From Candidatus Sumerlaeota bacterium (lineage in GTDB: Bacteria > Sumerlaeota > Sumerlaeia > JADFCT01), in assembly GCA_017161665.1 (NCBI GenBank), contig JADFCT010000046.1, positions 1-14,256 on the forward strand: a DNA stretch of 14,256 nt, read 5' to 3'. Below the pieces are notes generated by a model. That model made no database searches. It saw nothing but the letters and a program-made list of their open reading frames with translations, and was not told the origin of the DNA. The translations under genes and the position numbers were made by a program. Shown in pieces: positions 1 to 8,300 of this stretch; position 1 is the first letter of the stretch; the number at the start of each line of letters is the position of its first letter.

Positions 1-480
1 GCGCGCTACGCGGCAAAAAGCGCGCCGGCGCCTTGAGTGCTCGTTTCATACCCGGGGCTCCGCTCCCTGTCGGTCGCTCCACCCGGGGCTTGTATATGTC
101 GCTACCTTCGGGGCTTGGCGGATGTTTGGTTTCTGGGGCGCGGTCCTTATAAGGTATCGTCGCTGCGCCCCGCGCGCTCCCATTCGCTTTGCGTCATTGC
201 GCATTGGCGATTAGCGCAACCATCTTCTTTTCCTTCTATTCTTCATGGTTCGAAAAAAAAGATTCCACCGCGCCACGCCCCGACGGTATTTCCATTATTT
301 TGTGTCCTTGAGTATAGACACGGGCAATTCTTTCGACACAATCAGCCGGCGCCTCCGGCAGCAAATGATCTGCCCCCTCATCCAAAAGCAATCGACGTGG
401 TGATGCAACCGTGAAAACCGATTGAGGACCGACGGGGGGGGCGAGAGGCTGACACGTCTTCGTTGGAAGGCAGACCAGGC
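1..480. other. Non-coding stretch upstream of the esterase operon
   Basis: I find no credible gene here. Open frames exist on both strands, but none has a recognisable domain, a good ribosome binding site, or a normal bacterial protein composition; the plus-strand frame from 37 is rich in Pro, Arg, Ser and Cys, as expected of translated GC-rich repeat DNA. The stretch contains a repeated GC-rich word (separate entry), a small inverted repeat GTGTC/GACAC near 301-320, and a run of eight G around 434-441. The left end may be the tail of an interspersed repeat or the 3' flank of a gene outside the window. Confidence 0.5.
45..120. repeat. GC-rich interspersed (REP-like) repeat candidate
   Basis: The 9-base word CCCGGGGCT occurs at 51-59 and again at 82-90, and the shorter CGGGGCT at 109-115, giving a spacing of about 30 bases. 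Each copy contains the self-complementary core CCCGGG, so the copies can also pair with one another as stem-loops. From memory, similar sequence alternating palindromic GGGG/CCCC cores with 'TCGCTCC' and 'TATGTCG' is often seen in intergenic repeats of environmental PVC-type genomes. No transposase is visible in the window. Family membership is inference; the repeated words are seen directly. Confidence 0.35.
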
Positions 481-510
481 TTGACAGGTTGCCATTCATG
501 GATTTAGAAA
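481..510 (+). promoter_or_regulatory. Sigma-70-like promoter for the esterase operon
   Basis: A perfect -35 hexamer TTGACA at 481-486 is followed, after 18 bases, by TAGAAA at 505-510, which matches the -10 consensus at four of six positions. It is correctly oriented and would start transcription near 517, leaving a leader of about 60 nt before the ATG at 580. No other good promoter lies between it and the gene. It is predicted by eye only. Confidence 0.45.
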
Positions 511-568
511 GGGTTATTTGAATTGCAGATCACGAAGACCATTTCGATACGCTTCCAACACAGCCAGC

Positions 569-574
569 GAGGTG
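569..574 (+). promoter_or_regulatory. Ribosome binding site that sets the sialate esterase start
   Basis: GAGGTG at 569-574 lies 5 nt before the ATG at 580. The same frame is open upstream to a TTG at 523, but that codon has no such site. Starting at 580 also places a hydrophobic signal peptide directly at the N-terminus, so 580 is preferred. Confidence 0.6.
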
Positions 575-579
575 CAGTC

Positions 580-2163
580 ATGGAGAACTTTAAAAGAGCG
601 TACAGCTCGGCAGGAACCCTTTTTTTTGTGATGAGTCTGGTGGTCGCTTCCGTCGTTTCTCATGCGGAAGTCAGCGTCCCCACGATTTTCGGCAGTCACA
701 TGGTCTTGCAGCGGGATATCGCGATTCCTGTCTGGGGATGGGCGGATGTCGGCGAGGAGGTGACCGTTTCGCTGGGTGACGCCACCGCCAAAACAACTGC
801 CGACACTAAAGGATGCTGGCGCGTTGATCTACCGGCCAGGGAACTCAATGCGGATGGTCTGACCCTGCGCGTGTCCGCCGGCAATATCCTTGAATTCACG
901 GATGTGCTGATAGGCGACGTTTGGATTTGCTCCGGTCAATCCAACATGGAAATGCGTGTGGGCGACAAGTGGGGGGCTTCCCCGATCGACAATGCGGACG
1001 AAGAAATTGCCAATGCCAATTTCCCCCGGATTCGATTCATCACCATGCCGAATAAAACGTCAGGCCAACCCCTCAATGATGCCCCCGGCGCAGAATGGAA
1101 GGTTTGCACACCGGAATCAACCCGGGGCTTTTCGGCCACCGGCTTCTTCTTTGGCCGGATGGTCCACTTGAAAGCAGGGATTCCGATCGGTCTGATTGAC
1201 GCCACCTGGGGCGGAACACGCATTGAACCCTGGACGCCCCCCGAAGGCTTTCGCGCCGTGCCGGCCCTGAAAGACATTGTGGAGGAAATCGCCAAAGCCA
1301 ACACGCAGTATCGTCTCGCTTTAGGCCTTGTCCTGAAGGAGTTTGAGCAGTGGATCAAAGAGACGCGGGCGGCCTTGCACAGCGGAGACCGCACGCCGCC
1401 TTTCCCAAAGGAGCCGGAACATTCGCTCAATCACAACCAGCGGCCTACGGGTTTATACAACGCCATGGTGCATCCCTTCGTCCCCTACGCCATCAAAGGC
1501 GCCATCTGGTATCAGGGGGAATCGAACCGGGGAGAGGGTCTCCTGTATCGTGACAAGATGGAAGCCCTCATTGCGGGGTGGCGGGAAATTTGGCGCCAGG
1601 GGGATTTTCCGTTCTACTTTGTCCAATTGGCCCCGTATCGTTACACACAGGATCGCTCGAATCAGGAGAGCATCGAATTGTTGCCGGCCATTTGGGAGGC
1701 CCAGCGCCGCGCGCTGGCCATCCCCAACACCGGCATGGCCGTGACCACGGATATCGGAATGCTCAATGACATCCATCCCACCAACAAGCAGGATGTCGGT
1801 AAGCGTCTGGCCCTGTGGGCGTTGGCCAAGACCTATGGCAAAGACGTGGGCGCCTATTCCGGCCCGTTGTTCAAGGAAATGGAGACCAAGGGCGCCCAGG
1901 CCATTCTGCATTTCGATCACGTCGGAAGCGGGCTGACCTCGCGGGATGGCAAGCCGCTGACCTATTTCCAGATTGCCGGGGAGGATGGCGTCTTCAAAGA
2001 CGCGACAGCCGAAATTGTAGGTGACACGGTCGTGCTGACAGCCGAAGGCGTGGACAAGCCCGTGGATGCCCGGTTCGCGTGGGATGAACTGGCCGAGCCC
2101 AACTTGATGAACATGGAAAAATTGCCGGCCTCGCCGTTTACGACGCAGAATGATCTGCCATAA
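580..2163 (+). CDS. Secreted sialate O-acetylesterase (SASA/SGNH-type carbohydrate esterase)
   Basis: A 527-residue exported esterase expected to remove O-acetyl groups from sialic acids or related acetylated sugars in the periplasm or outside the cell. Residues 1-29 form a signal peptide: basic start, hydrophobic 12-27, then SHA-E. The N-terminal part (about 30-110) is the beta-rich domain usual in this family. The SGNH-like catalytic core shows GQSNME at 119-124, with S121 the probable nucleophile, then GTRIEPW (212-218), the QGESN block (312-316) and NDIHP (396-400), with H399 the probable catalytic histidine. The C-terminal 'FAW...NL...LPASPF' tail (about 499-520) is typical of complete members, so the protein appears full length. 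ATG 580 was chosen over an in-frame TTG at 523 because of its ribosome binding site and signal peptide. It is followed 31 nt later by a second secreted esterase. True substrates in this family vary and include acetylated hemicellulose. Confidence 0.9.
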   Translation: MENFKRAYSSAGTLFFVMSLVVASVVSHAEVSVPTIFGSHMVLQRDIAIPVWGWADVGEEVTVSLGDATAKTTADTKGCWRVDLPARELNADGLTLRVSAGNILEFTDVLIGDVWICSGQSNMEMRVGDKWGASPIDNADEEIANANFPRIRFITMPNKTSGQPLNDAPGAEWKVCTPESTRGFSATGFFFGRMVHLKAGIPIGLIDATWGGTRIEPWTPPEGFRAVPALKDIVEEIAKANTQYRLALGLVLKEFEQWIKETRAALHSGDRTPPFPKEPEHSLNHNQRPTGLYNAMVHPFVPYAIKGAIWYQGESNRGEGLLYRDKMEALIAGWREIWRQGDFPFYFVQLAPYRYTQDRSNQESIELLPAIWEAQRRALAIPNTGMAVTTDIGMLNDIHPTNKQDVGKRLALWALAKTYGKDVGAYSGPLFKEMETKGAQAILHFDHVGSGLTSRDGKPLTYFQIAGEDGVFKDATAEIVGDTVVLTAEGVDKPVDARFAWDELAEPNLMNMEKLPASPFTTQNDLP

Positions 2164-2194
2164 TCCATTAGACACTGCTTCAGGAGATGGGAAC

Positions 2195-3094
2195 ATGATT
2201 TTAAGAAAAACGGGAATGGGAGCCGCTTGGGTGTCGGCTTTTTTGTTGCAGATGGGGGCGGCAGGACTCCTCGCCGCCGAAACGATGCCCTTATGGCCCG
2301 GCGCGGCGCCGGGCGCGCTGGGCGAAGAAGAAAAGGATATTCCCAAACTGACGGTCTATCTGCCGCCGGCTGACAAGGCCGTCGGCGCCGCCGTGGTCAT
2401 CTGTCCGGGGGGGGGATATGGTCACCTGGCCATGGATCACGAAGGCCATCAGGTGGCCCAGTGGCTCAATTCTTTGGGGGTGGCTGGAATTATTCTCGAG
2501 TACCGACATCGCGGAAAAGGATACGGCCATCCGGCGCCGCTTCAGGATGTGCAACGCGCCCTTCGCACGGCGCGCGCGCGGGCCGATACCTATGGCGTTG
2601 ATAAAAACCGGATTGGTGTCCTGGGATTTTCGGCGGGTGGTCATCTGGCTTCCACGGCGGTTACTCACTTTAATGACAAAGTCTATGAGCCCATGGACGA
2701 TATCGATAAGGAATCCGCCCGCCCCGATTTCGGAGTGCTGATCTATCCGGTCATTTCTTCGGATCCTGCCATCTGGCACAAAGGCTCGTTCATGAATCTC
2801 CTGGGAAATGACGCCTCTCCGGAGATGCTTGAAAAGTTCTCGAACGAAAAACAAGTGACGGCTGAAACGCCTCCTGTCTTCCTCGCGCATTCGACGGATG
2901 ACAAAGCTGTCCCGCCGGAAAACAGCATCGTTTTCTATCAGGCCATGCGCAAATTCAAGCATCCTGTGGAAATGCACATCTACCTGGAAGGCGGCCATGG
3001 TTACGGACTCGGACGCGAAGGCCTGCCCGCTTCCAGCTGGCCGGATCATTGCAAGGACTGGATGATGGCCACCGGTTTTTTGAAGAAGCCTTGA
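2195..3094 (+). CDS. Secreted alpha/beta-hydrolase esterase (acetyl-xylan-esterase-like)
   Basis: A 299-residue exported serine esterase. Residues 1-28 are a signal peptide (hydrophobic 9-27, LLAA before E29). The fold is the alpha/beta-hydrolase type found in BD-FAE/acetylxylan esterase-like proteins: an oxyanion-hole segment CPGGGYG (70-76), the nucleophile elbow GFSAGG (144-149) with S146, an acid in HSTDDKAVP (D236 most likely), and the catalytic H268 in GGHGYG. ATG 2195 is used because AGGAG lies at 2182-2186, 8 nt upstream; the frame is open to 2150, but that start would overlap the previous gene and push the signal peptide inward. It sits 31 nt after the sialate-esterase-like gene, so the two are probably co-transcribed and deacylate the same glycan. 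Family assignment is firm; the substrate (acetyl, feruloyl or another acyl group) is inferred. Confidence 0.87.
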   Translation: MILRKTGMGAAWVSAFLLQMGAAGLLAAETMPLWPGAAPGALGEEEKDIPKLTVYLPPADKAVGAAVVICPGGGYGHLAMDHEGHQVAQWLNSLGVAGIILEYRHRGKGYGHPAPLQDVQRALRTARARADTYGVDKNRIGVLGFSAGGHLASTAVTHFNDKVYEPMDDIDKESARPDFGVLIYPVISSDPAIWHKGSFMNLLGNDASPEMLEKFSNEKQVTAETPPVFLAHSTDDKAVPPENSIVFYQAMRKFKHPVEMHIYLEGGHGYGLGREGLPASSWPDHCKDWMMATGFLKKP

Positions 3095-3118
3095 ACGACT
3101 GTGATCTTTCCACCAATC

Positions 3119-3153
3119 GCGCGAATCGCACGCTGATCCGTGTTGATTCGTGC
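3119..3153 (+). terminator. Probable terminator between the esterase operon and murB
   Basis: An imperfect hairpin begins 24 nt after the esterase stop. The outer stem pairs 3119-3127 (GCGCGAATC) with 3145-3153 (GATTCGTGC; one G-T pair). A 1/2-base internal bulge follows, then the inner stem CACG (3129-3132) with CGTG (3139-3142) around the loop CTGATC. The next 12 bases (3154-3165) contain seven T, a moderate U-tract. Position and orientation fit an intrinsic terminator for the esterase pair. The interrupted U-tract makes this likely rather than certain. Confidence 0.5.
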
Positions 3154-3172
3154 ATATTCTATTTTCGCGCTT

Positions 3173-3177
3173 GAGAG
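3173..3177 (+). promoter_or_regulatory. Ribosome binding site supporting a TTG start for murB
   Basis: GAGAG at 3173-3177 lies 7 nt before an in-frame TTG at 3185. The alternative GTG (3140) and TTG (3143) lack such a site and fall inside the hairpin at 3119-3153. An ATG at 3180 is out of frame and closes after two codons. Confidence 0.45.
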
Positions 3178-3184
3178 AAATGAT

Positions 3185-4132
3185 TTGACGCTGGAATCCC
3201 TACTGAACCATGAAAACATCGGCCGCATACGCTTCGATGAGCCGTTGCGGAATCATTGTTATTGGCATATCGGTGGCGCCGCGTGGGCTATGGTGGAGCC
3301 GGAATCTGTCGAACATGTTGCCAATCTGCGCCGTTTTTTGTCGTGCGCCGATATCCCCTGGATGACGGTCGGCGACGGGACGAACCTGTTATTCGATGAC
3401 GCCGGATTTGATGGCGTGGTGATAAAGATCAGTCGCGCCCTGTCGGTCATGACCATCGACGGACGGCGGATCGACGCCCAGGCCGGCGTCTGGATTCCCT
3501 GGATGGCGCGGGCATCGGCGCGGGCTGGACTGACTGGGCTGGAGCATACGATTGGCATTCCCGGCGCTTTGGGCGGGCTGGTCGCCATGAACGGCGGCAG
3601 CCTCCAGCAAAGCATCGGCGAGTCGATTGTGTCCGTGTCCGTTGTGGACGCCTCCGGGGCTGTGATCGAAATGTCGAAGGAGGACTGCGAGTTCGACTAC
3701 CGTTCCTCGGCGTTGCAAAGGATGGACGTGATCGTTGTCGGGGCCCGGCTGGAACTGCAACCGGCGGACGCGAGGCAGGTACGACGCAAGATGCTGGAAA
3801 TCCTCCAGGGACGGCGGCGGAATTTTCCATTAAAAACCCCGAATTGCGGGTCCGTTTTTGTGCGCGATATGGACATGTACAACCGGTTTGGACCGCCCGG
3901 TAAAGTGATCGAAGAGACCGGCCTCAAGGGTCTGCGCGTTGGCGATGCGGAAGTCTCCCATCGTCACGCCAATTTCATTGTCAATAAAGGGCGGGCCACG
4001 TCAGCCGATGTGCTGGAACTCATTCGGCAAATCCGGGAGCGCGTCCATGAACGCACCGGCATGTGGCTGCGGTGTGAGGTCCGCCATGTCTCGCCGCAAG
4101 GGCGGACGCGCTCCGCTCATGAGGCCTTGTGA
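3185..4132 (+). CDS. murB: UDP-N-acetylenolpyruvoylglucosamine reductase
   Basis: This cytoplasmic FAD enzyme makes UDP-N-acetylmuramic acid by NADPH reduction of the enolpyruvyl group, the second committed step of peptidoglycan precursor synthesis. With the TTG start it has 315 residues, and the EPLRNH...HIGG block begins about 18 residues in, as in the Bacillus-type enzyme from memory. The FAD-binding segment VGDGTNLLF (62-70) and GLEHTIGIPGALGG (118-131) are clear. Catalytic candidates are R173 in YRSS, S223 in CGSVF (the proton donor), and E298 in CEVR near the C-terminus. GTG 3140 would add 15 residues that overlap a terminator-like hairpin. The gene stands apart from any mur/fts cluster and is followed 6 nt later by the SfsA-fusion gene, so the two are probably co-transcribed. 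No convincing promoter hexamers were found in the 90-nt upstream gap. The family is sure; the start is moderately sure. Confidence 0.93.
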   Translation: MTLESLLNHENIGRIRFDEPLRNHCYWHIGGAAWAMVEPESVEHVANLRRFLSCADIPWMTVGDGTNLLFDDAGFDGVVIKISRALSVMTIDGRRIDAQAGVWIPWMARASARAGLTGLEHTIGIPGALGGLVAMNGGSLQQSIGESIVSVSVVDASGAVIEMSKEDCEFDYRSSALQRMDVIVVGARLELQPADARQVRRKMLEILQGRRRNFPLKTPNCGSVFVRDMDMYNRFGPPGKVIEETGLKGLRVGDAEVSHRHANFIVNKGRATSADVLELIRQIRERVHERTGMWLRCEVRHVSPQGRTRSAHEAL

Positions 4133-4138
4133 CAGACG

Positions 4139-5311
4139 ATGGATTTCTCCGATCATATTGTTGCGCGCTTTATGGAACGCCCCAATCGATTCCTGGTACG
4201 CTGCGAATGCGATGTCCATGGTGAGGTGGTTGCGTTCCTTCCCAATCCGGGGCGACTTTGGGAACTCTTTCGTCCCGGTGTTCGTTTGTATATTATCGAT
4301 GAAGAATCGGAACTCGAGAGTGGGGGAGGCGCCGCGAATCGGCCGCTGCGACGGACGCGGTTTACCTGTGTGGCCGTCGAGCGGGACGGCGTTCCTGTTT
4401 TTCTCCATACCCATGCCACAAACACTGTGGCCCGACGTCTGTTGGAGGAAAAGCGGATTCCGGGGCTGGAAAAAGCGGAACTCATCCGAGCGGAGGTCAA
4501 GCACGGCCGGAGCCGTTTCGATTTTCTTTTGCATGAAGACGGGCGGGACCTGTATCTCGAAGTCAAATCCGTCACCCTCTTCGGCAATCGCGTGGCCATG
4601 TTTCCCGACGCCGTGACCGAGCGGGGACGGCGTCACCTCCTCGAACTGGCCACGATCAACGAGCAGGGACCGGAACGGGCGGCAGTGTTGTTTCTGGTTC
4701 ATTCGTATGGGAATGACTGGTTCATGCCCGACTATCATACGGACCTGGAATTCAGCCGCGCATTGTTGGGCGTTCGTGATCGCTTGCCCGTCTATCCCGT
4801 CGCCATCAACTGGCGCAAAGATCTGCGATGGGGCGGACGGGTCAAACGCCTTGAAATCCCATGGGACTATCTGGAACGGGAAGCGCAGGACCGGGGCGCC
4901 TATCTGTTGCTCCTCAAACTGAATCAGCCCCGAACCATTGCGGTGGGCGCATTGGGTGAACTTCGATTTGACACCGGGACTTATATCTACGTCGGCTCCG
5001 CCATGAAGAATCTGACCGCCCGGATTGACCGGCATCGTCGGCGGAAAAAGCAATTCCATTGGCATGTCGATTATCTGCGCGCCGAGGCAGATTCGTTTGT
5101 GGCTCTGCCGATTCGCTCATCCCGTCGCGAGGAATGCGATCTGGTCCGCGCGGTCGCCCGTCTCTATGCGCTCGGTCCGACAGGATTTGGCGCCTCCGAT
5201 TGCGAGTGCGCCACCCATCTGTTCCACACCAAAGAAAATCCTCTCTACTCCCAATCCTTTCATGAAATGCTTCAGCGATTCCGAATGCGACGGCCGGATA
5301 TCAATTATTGA
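4139..5311 (+). CDS. sfsA: SfsA-type nuclease fused to a GIY-YIG (DUF123) domain
   Basis: A 390-residue two-domain protein. Residues 1-240 match SfsA, known as a sugar-fermentation-stimulation protein and now regarded as a DNA/RNA nuclease of PD-(D/E)XK type. Visible landmarks are RFLVRC (17-22), NPGR (36-39), RFDFLL (126-131, D128), LEVKSVTL (140-147, E141 and K143) and FPDAVTERGRRHL (155-167). Residues 253-370 are a DUF123-like GIY-YIG endonuclease module: GAY (253-255) and YVG (284-286) stand for the GIY and YIG motifs, with R295 in ARIDRH, the HWHVDYLR block (307-314), E331/E332 as acid candidates, and the hallmark GFGASDCEC then HLF (349-362). Both active sites look intact. ATG 4139 is 6 nt after the murB stop. 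The gene converges on the minus-strand 1123-residue gene with 9 nt between stops. The biological target is unknown; DNA repair or nucleic-acid turnover is inference. Confidence 0.88.
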   Translation: MDFSDHIVARFMERPNRFLVRCECDVHGEVVAFLPNPGRLWELFRPGVRLYIIDEESELESGGGAANRPLRRTRFTCVAVERDGVPVFLHTHATNTVARRLLEEKRIPGLEKAELIRAEVKHGRSRFDFLLHEDGRDLYLEVKSVTLFGNRVAMFPDAVTERGRRHLLELATINEQGPERAAVLFLVHSYGNDWFMPDYHTDLEFSRALLGVRDRLPVYPVAINWRKDLRWGGRVKRLEIPWDYLEREAQDRGAYLLLLKLNQPRTIAVGALGELRFDTGTYIYVGSAMKNLTARIDRHRRRKKQFHWHVDYLRAEADSFVALPIRSSRREECDLVRAVARLYALGPTGFGASDCECATHLFHTKENPLYSQSFHEMLQRFRMRRPDINY

Positions 5312-5320
5312 TGCTCCCGT

Positions 5321-8300
5321 CTATCGTTCCTCCTTCGGCAGGGGCGCCGTTTTGCGGATGGCATCCGCGAAGGTTGGCGTGGGGCGATAGTTGGGATGGT
5401 CTTTATATTGGGTGTTGCGGCGGCCATAATAGGAGCCGTAGTACTGGGCGTTGGAGTCCACCCAGGTGGTCAGGCGAACCATTTCTTCTTGTGTCAGTTC
5501 GATGTCGTTGTGTCCGGCCAACAGGTGTTGGATGAGTTTGCTTTGGTGCGAGCCGAGCGTCTTGGGCGGCAGATATTCGACATTTTCCCATTTGGGATGG
5601 TTTTCGCCGATAATAGGTACCAGTCCGCGAGCCAGGATATTCTCGTAAGAGCGGGAGAAGATGCGTGTCGCTTCGCCGGTCAGGTCGAGTTTGGCCTTGG
5701 GCTCGGCGCCCGAATGACACTGGATGCAATACTTGTCCAGAATGGGCTGCACATCCGTGGGGTAGTGGATGACGCGGCGCCCCGTCTGCTCGCCCGGTTG
5801 CGGGCCGGGAGCTGAAGGCGCGCGGCGAAGAGCCAGAGGCGCGTTCTTGCCCTGTGACGGCGCTTCGATGGCCCGTTCATGGCAGCCGACACAGGAGCGA
5901 ACCTCGCCGGGACGATAGTTGACAAAGGTGCGTTCCCGCTGGAGTTCCATGTAGTTTTCGTCCAGGACCTGGAAAAAGACATTGGCGTCGGCCGGCACGA
6001 GGAAAGCGGCCGATCCATCCGATTCAATCGGGACGATGCCGTGCTGAACCTTCAGCCCCAGATGGGTGTCTTTCGTGATGGCGGCATGTTGCTGATCGTA
6101 CACGTCGCCATCCCAATAGCGTCGGGCCCCCCAGGGACGGGGCACTTGCTCGTTGATGCGGATGTATTGGGCGGCGCCGCGCTCAATGCCTTCCATACCG
6201 GCGTAAATGTCCGTGACGACACACAACGCCAGATTCTTTTGGGCCAGATCGTCTTGTGTTGTGGTCGGAATGACGGGAGGACGGGGGCGGGCGCGCAGCG
6301 GTTGGGGGCCCCAGCAGGATGTCTCTTCTTCGAGATGAATGGGAACGGTCACGGCATTTTCGGTCAAGAGATAGAGGCCATATCCTGTGGGATCGTTCCA
6401 GTCCGAATCGGGATTATAGGCGACGAGAAAGTGCTTGTCATCCAAGGGGAAGGGATCCTTGAAGATGGGCCCCTGCCGGTCGCGTACCCACTGGCCATTC
6501 CGATTGTGGATGAGGAAAGTATGGCCGCTGGGATCAATTTTGATATGGGGCGTGATGTATGTGAGCGGGGCCAGTGTTCGCAGGTCGCGGGTGGTGTCGA
6601 TGCGCAGGACGGAGCCGACGCCGGGGATGGGGCAGCAGTGAGGCGTGGCCAGCGTGACGAACAGGTTGCTAAGGCCCGGGATTGCGCGACCGAAGAGCAG
6701 GGTGTTCGGATCGGCGATGTCGTTGCCGTAAATTTCCACGGAGCCTGAGCCGTCCGGCTTCATGGCCCAGAGGCATTTGACGCTGACCGCGCCTTTATCG
6801 ACATATTCCCACCGGCTGTAGAGAATGCGACCGTCGTTCATCACGCTGGGCGAAACCTCGGAGACGGAGGAGTTGGACAGTTTCGTCATGTGGGAGCCGT
6901 CGGCGTCCACGCGATACAGCACGGTTGTGGAAAACACGTCGGGGCCGTCACACAGAATGCCGTATTCGCAACGGGTGGAGATGAAGACGATTCCGCCGTC
7001 GGGCAGATAGGCCGGGTGCATATCGTCGGTGTAATGGCGATAACGCATGGGCTTTCCAGCCCAGGAGCCCAGCGTGTCGGTGTTGTAGAGACGGACGCGT
7101 TCCTCTTCGTCGTCGGGTTCGAAGGTGATCTGGCGCAATCCCGTTCCGTCGGTATTGATTTCATAAATTCGGAAACCGTGGTCTTTATCGACTTTCCAGT
7201 CGAAGACGATTTTTTTGCCGTCGAAAGACAGATCAAATCGACCGAAGATGCCGCCGGTCATGTGCGCCGGGGCGATGTCGCGGACCTCGCCCGTTCGCCA
7301 GTTAAGGATGGAAATGTTGCCGCCATAATGCGCGCAACCGTCGATGAAGTCGGTATAGTAGTGTGAGGATTGGTAGGTTTTGCGTTTGATGAAGACGATT
7401 TCGTCGAAATCAAAGAGCGGATTGGATTCGATGAGCGCGTTCTTTTTGGCCTGATCAAATCGCTTTTTCCATGCCTCCACTTCCTCAGCCGATGGCAACT
7501 CGTCCAGCCAGCGCGAGGTCATGGAATCCCAAAGGCCCAGCGATTCCCCAACATGGAAGGATGGATAGCGTTTGGGGAATTGCTTTCGCAGGGTCTGAAC
7601 CGCTTGGGAGATGGCGTCCGCGTCGGCCGCCTGGCGAATCTGTTGAACCCATTGGGCTCGGCGCGAGGCTTGGTAGTGTTCGGCCAGCCGTTTCATATCG
7701 CCAAAGGTCTTGGCGCGGTTGGCGAGGACTTGCAACGCCTGTCGCTCTTCCTCATCCACGCGGGCGGCCTGCGCATAACGGCTGGCCAGCGTGCGAATCT
7801 GCCCATCCCCCGTCCAGATCGCATCCTCCCGTTCCCAGGCGATGGCCTGGCGCGTGTTGGCGTCGGTGTATTCGGATTCCAGTTGTTCCCAGATCAGGCG
7901 AATGAGCGCCGTATGGGGATCCTGAGCATGAAGGCCCTGATGGCGTCTGTCCGCGTTCCGGCTGAAGAGCGCGACTTGCGACCGGGGGGGGAAGTTCCCA
8001 TAGCGAATAGCGCCCTGTGGCGCCAGCAAATCGTTGGCTTCATCGAGAGGGTAATGGTGGGTGAGCCCAATCATGATAGATGGGGCTTCTTTGTAAAGGG
8101 AACGGATTTCTTCGGCATCAAAGGCGCGGTTATAGATACGGACTTCATCCATCTTTCCCTCAAAGGCGCTGTCGTCCCCCGGGAAGTTGGTGGAGCAATA
8201 GCCGATCTTGAAGACAGAACCTTCCGGGTCGGGGCCACCGAGGAGTTGCCCCTCGGCGTCTTTTTCCCCATCGACGTAAATCGTCTGATGCGCGCCTTGA

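Noticed and set aside
37..414. 125-codon plus-strand open frame near the left edge
   Set aside because: Its composition is that of translated GC-rich repeat DNA, with no domain and no ribosome binding site; overlapping frames on the other strand are equally poor.
2297..2313. 17-base palindrome CCCGGCGC-G-GCGCCGGG
   Set aside because: It lies within the esterase coding sequence just after the signal peptide and is explained by Pro/Gly/Ala codons; there is no T-tract, so it is not called a terminator.
1453..2346. 297-codon minus-strand frame across both esterase genes
   Set aside because: It is antisense to conserved esterase sequence, with no recognisable motif and no start signal.
2291..3049. 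252-codon minus-strand frame opposite the alpha/beta-hydrolase
   Set aside because: It is a shadow of the esterase; the sense frame holds the full catalytic triad.
4001..5065. 354-codon minus-strand frame opposite murB and the SfsA fusion
   Set aside because: It is antisense to two well-conserved genes and shows no domain of its own.
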